Positions 9,911 to 17,843 of a stretch of DNA of 64,000 bases are shown here, piece after piece (position 1 is the first letter of the stretch; the number at the start of each line of letters is the position of its first letter). This DNA comes from Paraburkholderia solitsugae (GTDB lineage Bacteria; Pseudomonadota; Gammaproteobacteria; Burkholderiales; Burkholderiaceae), in the NCBI RefSeq assembly GCF_013177695.1, contig NZ_WOEY01000079.1, positions 57,994 to 121,993 on the forward strand. Direction: 5' to 3'. A program made the position numbers and the translations under genes. Under the pieces are notes generated by a model, which did not search any database, was not told the DNA's origin, and was given only the letters and a program-made list of their open reading frames with translations.

Positions 9911-10960
9911 ATGCGATACAACCAGTTAGGCCGTACCGGTGTGTTTGTTTCAGAGCTATGCCTCGGCACGATGACCTTCGGTGGCGGCGAGGGCATATGG
10001 AAGCAGATCGGCGATCTGCAGCAGGGCGATGCGGAGCGGCTGGTCGGCCGGGCGCTCGACGCGGGTATCAATTTCATCGACACCGCCGACGTCTATGCCG
10101 AGGGCTTGTCCGAACAGATCACGGGCCAGGCGCTGAAGAACCTTAAAGTGCCACGCGACAAAGTTGTGGTCGCAACCAAAGTATTCGGCCAGACGGCAGA
10201 ATTCCCGAACGCACGCGGCGCCTCGCGCTATCACATCATCGACGGTGTCAAGGCGAGTCTGAAGCGCCTGCAACTCGATCACGTCGACCTGTATCAGATC
10301 CACGGTTTCGATCCGGCCACGCCAATCGAAGAAACGGTGCGCGCGCTCGATACGCTGGTTCAGCATGGCCATGTGCGCTATGTCGGCGTGTCGAACTGGG
10401 CCGCGTGGCAGATCGTGAAGGCCTTGGGTATTGCGGAACGCCTCGGCCTCGCGCGGTTTGAAACCCTGCAGGCCTACTACACGCTGGCGGGCCGCGACCT
10501 CGAACGCGAACTCGTGCCGATGCTGCACAGTGAAGGTCTTGGACTGATGGTGTGGAGTCCGCTCGCGGGCGGCTTGCTGAGCGGCAAATTTGGGCGTGAG
10601 CAGCAGGGCGAAGCAGGCAGCCGTCGCACGACGTTCGATTTTCCGCCGGTCAATCGCGAGCGCGCTTATGACTGCATCGACGTGATGCGCGATATCGCGG
10701 AGGTGAAGAAGGTGTCGGTGGCGCAGATAGCGCTCGCGTGGCTGCTGCATCAACGCGTGGTGACCTCGGTGATCGTCGGCGCGAAGAAAATCGAGCAACT
10801 CGACGACAACATCGCCGCCACCGGCGTCACGTTGACCGCCGACGAGCTTGCGAAGCTCGCTCAGGTCAGCACGCTCCCAGCTGAGTACCCGGGCTGGATG
10901 CTGGAGCGCCAGGGCGAGCCGCGCCGCAAGCAGCTTGAAGAGGCGCGTCATCCGGTATAA
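9911..10960 (+). CDS. Aldo/keto reductase (voltage-gated K+ channel beta-subunit-like)
   Basis: A 349-aa NADPH-dependent TIM-barrel oxidoreductase. The ATG at 9911 is preceded by GGAG at 8 nt and starts the typical MRYNQLGRTG. The catalytic tetrad is visible: D57 (FIDTAD), Y62, K90 (ATKV) and H131 (QIHGFD); the C-terminal NADP-binding stretch IVGAKK is present. The family reduces aldehydes and ketones in the cytosol; the closest type by length is the YghZ/KCNAB group. The substrate is not predictable. The frame stays open well upstream of 9911, but that part reads as noncoding. Confidence 0.92.
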   Translation: MRYNQLGRTGVFVSELCLGTMTFGGGEGIWKQIGDLQQGDAERLVGRALDAGINFIDTADVYAEGLSEQITGQALKNLKVPRDKVVVATKVFGQTAEFPNARGASRYHIIDGVKASLKRLQLDHVDLYQIHGFDPATPIEETVRALDTLVQHGHVRYVGVSNWAAWQIVKALGIAERLGLARFETLQAYYTLAGRDLERELVPMLHSEGLGLMVWSPLAGGLLSGKFGREQQGEAGSRRTTFDFPPVNRERAYDCIDVMRDIAEVKKVSVAQIALAWLLHQRVVTSVIVGAKKIEQLDDNIAATGVTLTADELAKLAQVSTLPAEYPGWMLERQGEPRRKQLEEARHPV

Positions 10961-11118
10961 CGCGTGCAGACAACTGCCACGGCCGAGGCGTGGTGGGTAC
11001 GTGGCGGGTAATCGGTAGCGGCTCGCCGGAAATCCGTAGCGGGGTGCGGGCTAGCGGCGCGACAGTGAGCCTGTTTAACGGAAAGCCAGGCTCACTGAGC
11101 ACCGCCAAACCGCTTCCT

Positions 11119-11475
11119 TCACGCCGCCGGTTTGCCGTCCGCCTGATAAGCGGCGACGGCGTCCATCGTGCGGGCCGAGTACACCATGGCGGCGCCCGCG
11201 TTCACCGCGATCGCCACGCCGAGCGCTTCGGCGATCTCTTCACGTGTCGCGCCGTGTTTCAGCGCTTCGGCGGTGTGCACAGTGATACAGCCGTCGCATC
11301 GCACGGTCACGGCCACCGCGAGCGAGATCAGCTCACGCGTCTTCGCGCCGAGCAGATCAGCCATCTGGCCGGCGCCCGACATCGTTTGATAGGCCTTCAC
11401 GGTATCCGGCGACAGTTTGGCGATCTCGCCGATGCGGCCGAACAGTTCTTTGCGGTAATCGATCCAGTTCAACAT
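11119..11475 (-). CDS. AhpD-like carboxymuconolactone decarboxylase-family protein
   Basis: A 118-aa protein. The ATG at 11475 follows AAAGGAG at 7 nt, which fixes the start within a much longer open frame. It carries the AhpD-type redox motif C60-x2-C63-x3-H67 (CDGCITVH) in an all-helical CMD fold, so it is likely a peroxidase or disulfide-relay protein rather than a true decarboxylase. It is divergently transcribed from an AraC-family gene 117 bp away, which is its likely regulator. It is not linked to ahpCF, which lie 50 kb away in this window. Confidence 0.88.
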   Translation of the reverse strand: MLNWIDYRKELFGRIGEIAKLSPDTVKAYQTMSGAGQMADLLGAKTRELISLAVAVTVRCDGCITVHTAEALKHGATREEIAEALGVAIAVNAGAAMVYSARTMDAVAAYQADGKPAA

Positions 11476-11592
11476 GACAGTGCTCCTTTGTTCGCAACGC
11501 GCCAGCGGATGCCGGTGCCGTGGGACAAAGTATTGCGCTGTGCCGCGATATCCTGAATACTCGATTCGCTCAACTTTTAGCGCGATCGTCTC

Positions 11593-12564
11593 ATGGATAT
11601 GCTCAGCCGACTGATCGACCTTGCCCGGCTGCAGGCCAGCCTCGATCTGCGTTGCCTGCTCACGGGTGGCTTCGAGATCGATCATGCGCCGATGGAGGCG
11701 GGTATTGCGCCTTTTCATCTGGTGCTCAGCGGGGCGTGCGTTGTCGAGACTGCGGGTGGGGCGCAGATTGCGCTGCACGCGGGGGATTTCATGCTGTTTC
11801 CGCGTGGCGCCGCGCACCGGGTGCGCGACACGGGGTGTGCTGCGGCTGCGGCACCGCTGACCTTGAGTCATGACGGCATGCTGCCGTTGCGCCGCAATGA
11901 TGGCGGCGATGATACGCGCCATCCCCATGGCGAGCGCCACGCTGGCGCCGATCTCGATCTTCTATGCGGCCGGTTCGTCTACGCACCGGGTTCCTCCGCC
12001 TTGTTGCTCAACGCGCTACCCGATCCATTTCATGTGTCGCTCGCCGGCAAGCACACGCTCGGTGCGTTGCAGACGGTGATTGCACTGATGCGAGCCGAAG
12101 CCGGGCAACGTCAGCCCGGCGCGCTCACGATCGTCACCGCATTGAGTCACGCACTCTTCGCAATGGCCTTGCGCAGGCATGGCGAACAGCATGCATCCCG
12201 CTCAGGCGTGTTGGCGCTGCTGGCCGATGCGCGCCTGGGTGCTTCTGTGCAAGGCATGCTGAGCGCCCCCGAGCGGGCGTGGACGATCGCGGAGCTAGGT
12301 GAACTCGCGGCGATGTCCCGCGCGACTTACGCGCGCCACTTCAACGCGCGCGCGGGCATGACGGTGATGGACTTCCTCACGCAGATCCGCATGACGATCG
12401 CCTGCGATCTGCTGCTGCGCACGCAGCGCAGTGCCGCGGAGATCGGTGAGGCCGTGGGGTATCAATCGGAAGCCGCCTTCGGCAAGGTGTTTCAGCACAG
12501 CATCGGTGTGACGCCAGGACGTTACCGGCGTCAACCGCAGGAGAGCGATCAGAAAGCTGGCTAG
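11593..12564 (+). CDS. AraC-family transcriptional regulator with cupin sensor
   Basis: A 323-aa protein: N-terminal cupin-type sensor (about residues 10-190, including HAGDFMLFPRGAAHRV) and a C-terminal double helix-turn-helix (about 215-315; SRATYARHFNARAG, then AAFGKVFQHSIGVTPGRYRR). It resembles the cupin_6 AraC group, which commonly controls an adjacent oxidoreductase or AhpD-like gene. Divergence from the AhpD-like gene supports that here. The ATG at 11593 has no good Shine-Dalgarno; a second ATG lies two codons in. The stop overlaps the end of the convergent FUSC gene by 4 bp. Confidence 0.9.
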   Translation: MDMLSRLIDLARLQASLDLRCLLTGGFEIDHAPMEAGIAPFHLVLSGACVVETAGGAQIALHAGDFMLFPRGAAHRVRDTGCAAAAAPLTLSHDGMLPLRRNDGGDDTRHPHGERHAGADLDLLCGRFVYAPGSSALLLNALPDPFHVSLAGKHTLGALQTVIALMRAEAGQRQPGALTIVTALSHALFAMALRRHGEQHASRSGVLALLADARLGASVQGMLSAPERAWTIAELGELAAMSRATYARHFNARAGMTVMDFLTQIRMTIACDLLLRTQRSAAEIGEAVGYQSEAAFGKVFQHSIGVTPGRYRRQPQESDQKAG

Positions 12565-13130
12565 GCCTTGTTGGGTCTGCCGAACCAGCGCTTCTCTATC
12601 ATCGACATGATCACGGTCGCCAGCAGCGCGCAGACCGTGCCCAGCGTCACTTCGCCGAGGCGCAGCAGGGCCTTGTCCCAAGGCGAACCCATGCCCGGCA
12701 CCAGCAGCATGATGGTTGCGGTAATGCCGCCCAGACGCGCCGCGCTGCCCACGTTGACGATCCAGCACGTCACGATTGCCACGGCAACCGTGGCCGCGTA
12801 AGCCGCGAGATTGCCGCCGCCGAGCGTTGCGCCGATGAGGCCGCAAACGCCCCCGACCATCGCGCCGATGAACTGATCGCGCGAGAGATTGCGGGTGTCG
12901 ATATAACTATGCTGGCTGACCGCGATCGCCGTAATCGCGGCCCAGAAGGCTTGTTCGGTATGCAGCCACTGGCCGATTGCGAACGCGAGGATGGCGCCGG
13001 CCACCGCCTGCGCGGCCATCACGCCGCCTTCGGCCAGCCGGTCGCCCAGCGGCAGCGACTTGAGAAAAGCAAACAGCGAGTTGGCAGCGCTCGTGCGCGC
13101 TTCACGTCTTGAATCTTTGGGAGAGGTCAT
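12561..13130 (-). CDS. FUSC-family inner-membrane protein
   Basis: About 189 aa with five or six hydrophobic segments (around residues 35-170), including AVAGAILAFAIGQWLHTEQAFWAAITAIAV and GVCGLIGATLGGG split by short polar loops. This matches the FUSC/aromatic acid exporter-type domain (FUSC_2), half of the size of full YccS/AaeB proteins, so it may dimerise. The start is uncertain: ATG at 13130 gives a compact family-like N terminus, ATG at 13157 adds nine residues, and neither has a clear ribosome site. Substrate unknown. Confidence 0.78.
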   Translation of the reverse strand: MTSPKDSRREARTSAANSLFAFLKSLPLGDRLAEGGVMAAQAVAGAILAFAIGQWLHTEQAFWAAITAIAVSQHSYIDTRNLSRDQFIGAMVGGVCGLIGATLGGGNLAAYAATVAVAIVTCWIVNVGSAARLGGITATIMLLVPGMGSPWDKALLRLGEVTLGTVCALLATVIMSMIEKRWFGRPNKA

Positions 13131-13376
13131 CGAATGGGGAGGCGACCGTTGCAGCATGAAGGAGTCGTATTTTAGCGACTCCGATTTGCACTCGACCAGA
13201 ACGACGGCGATGGCGTAGTCTTGCATTGTGGACTGTTCAGAGTGGAAGGCATGGAGCCCGATCGCGGCACCACCGCGTAGTTCGGGCGTGTGCTTATCGC
13301 CTGTGCGCATTTTTCAGCGCTGCGCTGTGCGGCGGCATGGTCCGCAAAACGCGATTCAACGATGTAAGGAGGCCTT

Positions 13377-13958
13377 ATGTCACTTATCGTCGCAGCACGG
13401 TTTACGACTTTCCCCGCCGCTGAAGATGCGGCGCAAAAGCTCTTCGACGCAGGTTTCGTGGAGGAAGACGTCACGCTGTTTTTTGTCAATCCGCGCGGCC
13501 AGCACGCGCGTTATTCGATCGGCGGCGATACCCATACCGATGCGGGCGCGAGGGACGCGCCGAAACGCGCAAGAATGGGGGTCACCATTGGCGCGGTTGT
13601 GGGTGCGATGGTCGGCGTCGCGATATTTGCAGCGTTTTCGACGCCGCTTCTCATCTCGCTGATCGCGGCCGGCGTCGGCGCATACGTCGGCTCGATGGTC
13701 GGGGCGATGTCGCACGCTCACGAAGGCGGCAAGACAGGCCACCATTTGCCATTTCATGAAGAGAGGCGCGATTCCGGCGTGCTGGTAGCCGTGCATGTAT
13801 CGCCTGACAATCAGTTCGACGCTGCTCGCGTTTTGCGCGAAGCAGGGGGCGCGGCGATCGAACGCGCGAGTGGGCGCTGGCAACAAGGGCGCTGGGCCGA
13901 CTTCGACCCACGCAAAACCCCCGAGCCGCTCAACGAATTCAGCGAGAAACATGCCTGA
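13377..13958 (+). CDS. Small membrane protein with glycine-zipper segment, general-stress-like
   Basis: A 193-aa protein, with AAGGAGG 4 nt before the ATG, one of the best ribosome sites in the window. It has an N-terminal ~45-aa alpha/beta part like the general stress protein 17M fold (FPAAEDAAQKLFDAGF), a central hydrophobic glycine-zipper region (about residues 65-110) and a second ~45-aa part (HVSPDNQFDAARVLREAGG). A role in envelope stress is inferred from the architecture only. A bidirectional-looking terminator follows. Confidence 0.75.
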   Translation: MSLIVAARFTTFPAAEDAAQKLFDAGFVEEDVTLFFVNPRGQHARYSIGGDTHTDAGARDAPKRARMGVTIGAVVGAMVGVAIFAAFSTPLLISLIAAGVGAYVGSMVGAMSHAHEGGKTGHHLPFHEERRDSGVLVAVHVSPDNQFDAARVLREAGGAAIERASGRWQQGRWADFDPRKTPEPLNEFSEKHA

Positions 13959-14003
13959 GTGAGGTGAAAAATTTCGTGTGGATCGGAATGCGGTAAACGA
14001 CAG

Positions 14004-14031
14004 AACGGCCCGACGAATGTCGGGCCGTTTT
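14004..14031. terminator. Rho-independent terminator, probably bidirectional
   Basis: Perfect 11-bp stem (AACGGCCCGAC / GTCGGGCCGTT) with a GAAT loop followed by T residues on the plus strand. It lies between the convergent ends of the glycine-zipper gene (13958) and the BON gene (14051). Confidence 0.9.
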
Positions 14032-14050
14032 GCGTTCGGATCGCCCGCGC

Positions 14051-14389
14051 TTATTCCGCTGCGATCTTCAAATGGTTCCTCACGCCCGAGACGCCGTCGA
14101 TGCCTTTCACGACTTCGCCCGCTGCGGCCTTGTCGTCGGCCGACGGCACCGACCCCGTGAGCCACACCACGCCCTTGCGGGTCTTCACGTGAATGTGGGT
14201 CGACTTGACGTTTTTCGCGCTGAGCAGTTCGGCCTTGGCCTTGGTGGTGATCGTGCCGTCGTCGACGTGCTGGCCGATGGTCTCGGATGCTGCCGACGGG
14301 GCCGAAGCGCTGGTTTGCGCCGTGGCGTTCAGTGCGAATGCGACACAAGCGATGCTGCCTGCGGTCTTTAAGAGTTGGATGGTCTTCAT
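14051..14389 (-). CDS. Periplasmic BON-domain protein (OsmY-like)
   Basis: A 112-aa protein whose ATG at 14389 follows AAGGAG at 5-6 nt. It has a signal peptide (MKTIQLLK... cut near NATAQT) and one BON domain (about residues 45-110: DDGTITTKAKAELLSA, GVVWLTGSV, VSGVRNHLKI). BON proteins are periplasmic or membrane-associated and often osmotic or envelope-stress induced. One BON domain rather than the two in OsmY. Confidence 0.9.
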   Translation of the reverse strand: MKTIQLLKTAGSIACVAFALNATAQTSASAPSAASETIGQHVDDGTITTKAKAELLSAKNVKSTHIHVKTRKGVVWLTGSVPSADDKAAAGEVVKGIDGVSGVRNHLKIAAE

Positions 14390-14779
14390 GGTTTCTCCTT
14401 CGGATGTTGATGAAAAATGCGGTCTTGTTGTCTGCGACCCATTCGCGTGAAAAGACCCGCGTCCGTCCACATCGAGTTCATTCGCAAGGGATGTGCCCGA
14501 CCCGTCGCACAGGCGCTCGATGCCGGGAAATGCCGTTACGGCACGGGCATTTAGGCTGAGGAATAGCGAGGAGGGTACGTTCGGCGCGCTGTCTGGCGAC
14601 CCGAAAGGCTCGCGACCGGAAATTGCCGGGTTCTTGTAAAAATGGCGCTCGCCTGCTACGCAAGCGGCGGACCTGAAAAGGCAAAACTTAGAAAAAACAG
14701 TGTGTTGGGCGAACTGGTATGACAGTTGCTCTATAGAGGCCACGTGCCATTTCTCAGCGCTTAACGGGATCTCACTACA
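14390..14779. other. Upstream region of rpoN paralogue and BON gene
   Basis: A 390-bp divergent intergenic region. I see no credible gene. It contains the sigma-54-type element listed separately at 14715-14729 and must also hold the BON gene promoter. Confidence 0.5.
14715..14729 (+). promoter_or_regulatory. Candidate sigma-54 (-24/-12) promoter upstream of rpoN
   Basis: TGGTATGACAGTTGC has GG and GC ten bases apart, as in the TGGCACG-N4-TTGC consensus, with intact TGG and TTGC. It lies about 50 bp before the rpoN ATG, placing a start site near 14741. No activator site was identified. Confidence 0.55.
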
Positions 14780-16261
14780 ATGCCTTCCATTGAACTACGC
14801 ACAAGGCAGTCTCTCGCACTCACGCCGCGTCTGCAGCAATCCGTGCGTCTGTTGCAGTTGTCGTCTCTGGAGTTCCAGCAGGAGTTGCGCACCGCGCTCG
14901 ACACCAATCCGTTCCTCGAGTACGACTCGACAGACACGGAAGACGTCGCGCTCGCCGCTGCAACGCCATTCGATGACGCCGGCGCGATGCCAGGCACGGA
15001 GCCGGTCGCCGCGGCCGAACCTGAATCGTTGCCGGCTGAACCCAACAGCAGCGACACGATGGAGAGCACGGGTCAGGATGACGTGCCCGGCGACTTTTCA
15101 GGCGACTACAGTAGCCGCAGTTCGACGCGTCAGAACGGCGACGCCGAGCGTAGCGATCCCGCTGAATGGGCGCGTTCCCAACCCACCTTGCGCGAGCAGT
15201 TGCACGACTCGCTACGCCTCTATCGACTTGACGACCGCGACCGCGCGGTGGCCCGCTTCATCATCGAGGCGCTCGACGACGACGGCTATCTGCGTCAGTC
15301 GCTCTCCGATCTTGCGGCTAGTGTCGACCTTCAACCTGAACTGACCGAAGCAGAATTGCTGGTGGCGCTGCGTCTCGTGCAATCGCTCGATCGTCCCGGT
15401 CTCGGCGCGCGCTCGCTGTCTGAATGTCTGTCGCTGCAATTGAACGCGTTATCCCCGGATACGCCGGGACGCGATGTCGCGTGCCAGGTCGTCGAACAGC
15501 ATCTCGAACGCCTCGCGCGCCGCGAACAGGCTGAACTGCAAAAGCAGATCGGCTGCAGCGCCGAGGAACTGCGGGTGGCCTGCGCACTGGTGCGCAAGCT
15601 CGACCCGAAGCCGGGCAACTGCTACGGCTGCACTGAAGACAACTACGTGGTGCCGGACGTGATCGTGCGTCAGGTGCGCAACAAATGGATGGTATCGGTC
15701 AATCCGGCCGTGCAGCCGCGCGCGCGCATTCATCGCATGTATGCCGAGCTGTTCGCGCAGTCGGCCGGCGCAAGCCGCTCGCCGCTCGCGCAGCAGTTGC
15801 AGGAAGCACGCTGGCTGATCCGCAATGCGCAGCAACGCTTCGATACGATTCAACGCGTGGCCGAATGCATCGTCGCGCATCAGCGGGCCTTCTTCCAGTA
15901 CGGTGAAATCGCGCTCAAGCCGATGGTGCTGCGCGATGTGGCCGAGGAACTCGGTCTGCATGAGTCCACCATCTCGCGCGCGACCGGCAACAAATATATG
16001 GCCACGCCGCGCGGCATTTTCGAGTTCAAGCACTTTTTCCCGCGAGAACTCGGCACGGAAAGTGGCGGCACCTGTTCGGCCGCGGCGGTGCGCGCACTGC
16101 TCAAGGAAATGATCGCCGCCGAGAACACGCACGATCCGCTATCGGATGTGACGCTCGCGAGGATGCTCGCGGATCAGGGGGTGCTGGTGGCACGGCGCAC
16201 GGTGGCGAAATATCGCCATATGATGAAAGTGCCGCCGGCGGACCTGCGCCGCCAAGTTTAA
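14780..16261 (+). CDS. rpoN: RNA polymerase sigma-54 factor (RpoN paralogue)
   Basis: A 493-aa sigma-54. Region I is present (LALTPRLQQSVRLLQLSSLEFQQE, residues ~12-35, conserved Gln/Leu pattern), followed by an acidic linker with a run of Pro/Glu/Ser, the core-binding domain and the C-terminal RpoN box ARRTVAKYR near residue 475. It directs transcription from -24/-12 promoters with AAA+ activators. The usual chromosomal rpoN sits in an lptB-hpf-ptsN cluster; none of those genes is here, so this is probably a second copy (rpoN2 type), which some Burkholderiales and rhizobia carry. It is monocistronic, ending at a strong terminator. Confidence 0.93.
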   Translation: MPSIELRTRQSLALTPRLQQSVRLLQLSSLEFQQELRTALDTNPFLEYDSTDTEDVALAAATPFDDAGAMPGTEPVAAAEPESLPAEPNSSDTMESTGQDDVPGDFSGDYSSRSSTRQNGDAERSDPAEWARSQPTLREQLHDSLRLYRLDDRDRAVARFIIEALDDDGYLRQSLSDLAASVDLQPELTEAELLVALRLVQSLDRPGLGARSLSECLSLQLNALSPDTPGRDVACQVVEQHLERLARREQAELQKQIGCSAEELRVACALVRKLDPKPGNCYGCTEDNYVVPDVIVRQVRNKWMVSVNPAVQPRARIHRMYAELFAQSAGASRSPLAQQLQEARWLIRNAQQRFDTIQRVAECIVAHQRAFFQYGEIALKPMVLRDVAEELGLHESTISRATGNKYMATPRGIFEFKHFFPRELGTESGGTCSAAAVRALLKEMIAAENTHDPLSDVTLARMLADQGVLVARRTVAKYRHMMKVPPADLRRQV

Positions 16262-16298
16262 GCGTACCTTGCCTCGGTTAAAGCGGGGCTTCATTGAA

Positions 16299-16335
16299 GA
16301 ATCACGTGAGACGGAGTGCTCGCGTGACTCTTTTT
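16299..16335 (+). terminator. Rho-independent terminator of rpoN
   Basis: A 12-bp stem (GAATCACGTGAG / CTCGCGTGACTC, one mismatch and one G-U pair) is followed by five T residues at 16331-16335, 38 bp after the rpoN stop. Confidence 0.88.
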
Positions 16336-16399
16336 CGTATCTGGACGTTTCGCACGCGCCCCATTACATTGGCGGCTCAAGTCGAAACGGGGTGAGTCA

Positions 16400-17587
16400 A
16401 TGAAGTACTCGAATCTGGTCGAGCGTTTGCAGGGCCGGCGTACGTCGGCGTGGGAGATCCACCGTGTCGCTCAACAGGCGCTGGCCAATGGCGAAGACGT
16501 GATCGTGCTGAGTGTTGGCGACCCCGACTTCGCGACCCCCGCGCCGATCGTCGAGCGTGCAATCGAGGCATTGCGCGACGGCGATACGCATTACAGCGCC
16601 GTGTCCGGGCGTGAGCCGCTGCGTGCGGCGATTGCGGAAGAACACGCGCGCACCACCGGTTGCGCTGTGAGCGCGGTCAACGTGATCCTGACGGCGGGTG
16701 CGCAGAACGGCGTGTTCGCTACATCGCTGTGCCTGCTGGAAGCGGGCGACGAAGTGATCGTCCCCGAGCCGATGTACCTCACGTACGAGGCCTGCGTGCG
16801 CGCCGCGGGCGCCACGCTCGTGCCGATGCCGGTCGATGCCGCGCGGGCATTTCACCTCGACTGCGACGCGCTCGAAGCGGCGATCACGCCGCGCACTCAG
16901 GCCATTTTCTTTGCCACACCCTGCAATCCGACCGGGGTGGTGATGCCGCGTGCCGACCTCGAGCGCATCGCGCGGCTCGCCGTCGAGCACGACCTATGGG
17001 TGCTGTCCGACGAGGTCTATGCGGATCTCACCTTCGAACGGGAACATGTGAGCATTGCTGCGTTGCCCGGCATCGCGGAACGCACGGTGACGCTCGGCAG
17101 TCTGTCGAAATCGCATGCCATGGCGGGTTGGCGTGTGGGCTGGGCGATCGGGCCTGCTACGTTGATCGAGCATATGGGGCGGCTCGCGCTGGCCATGCTC
17201 TATGGCTTGCCGGGTTTCATCCAGCAGGCTGCATTGACGGCCCTGCGGAACAAGGCCCCGATCGTCGCCGAAATGCGCGAGGTTTACCGGCGCCGCCGCG
17301 ATGTCGTGTTCGAGCGCCTGCATCGCGTGGCGGGCTTGCGTTGCCTGCTGCCCGAAGCCGGTATGTTCATGATGGTCGACGTCAGCGGTACGGGCCTCGA
17401 CACGGTCGATTTCACCTGGCAACTGTTTCGCGCACAAGGTGTGTCGCTGCTCGACGCCAGCGCCTTCGGCGAAACCGCGAACGGCTTCGTGCGGCTGGGT
17501 TTCGTGGTCGATGAAGCGAGCCTGATCGACGCGTGCGAACGGATTGCCGCGTTTGTCGGCGGATTGCCGGTGCGTGCTCAGGCGTAG
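16400..17587 (+). CDS. Fold-type I PLP aminotransferase, AruH-like (arginine:pyruvate)
   Basis: A 395-aa class I/II aminotransferase; GGGGTGA precedes the ATG. PLP-site residues are visible: NPTG (176-179), D204 and Y207 (SDEVY), Schiff-base K237 in SLSKSHAM and R245. The text (LSVGDPDF, EPMYLTYEA, SLSKSHAMAGWRVGW, MLYG) is strikingly like Pseudomonas aeruginosa AruH, the arginine:pyruvate transaminase of an arginine catabolic route. No AruI decarboxylase or arginine transporter gene is nearby, so the substrate remains an inference. Cytosolic. Confidence 0.88.
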   Translation: MKYSNLVERLQGRRTSAWEIHRVAQQALANGEDVIVLSVGDPDFATPAPIVERAIEALRDGDTHYSAVSGREPLRAAIAEEHARTTGCAVSAVNVILTAGAQNGVFATSLCLLEAGDEVIVPEPMYLTYEACVRAAGATLVPMPVDAARAFHLDCDALEAAITPRTQAIFFATPCNPTGVVMPRADLERIARLAVEHDLWVLSDEVYADLTFEREHVSIAALPGIAERTVTLGSLSKSHAMAGWRVGWAIGPATLIEHMGRLALAMLYGLPGFIQQAALTALRNKAPIVAEMREVYRRRRDVVFERLHRVAGLRCLLPEAGMFMMVDVSGTGLDTVDFTWQLFRAQGVSLLDASAFGETANGFVRLGFVVDEASLIDACERIAAFVGGLPVRAQA

Positions 17588-17843
17588 GCCAGGAAGAGGA
17601 AAGCTGCCTCAACCTTGAACGCCAGGCGATGTTTTTGCGGCGTCACAATAGCGGAGCAGCTTTCTTGAGTATTTCGAATGGCTTTCGTTTTCCTCGGTGA
17701 AACGATGCGGCGTGGGAGAGGTGCGCGTGGCAGCCAGTTTTCGATTGACGTCTTCGATGCTTACATCAAGAATCGTTCGCCGAGTTCGTCTTAACCTGGA
17801 CAACCGGGACATCGACACCTACCGACTCGCAGCCGGACACCCC

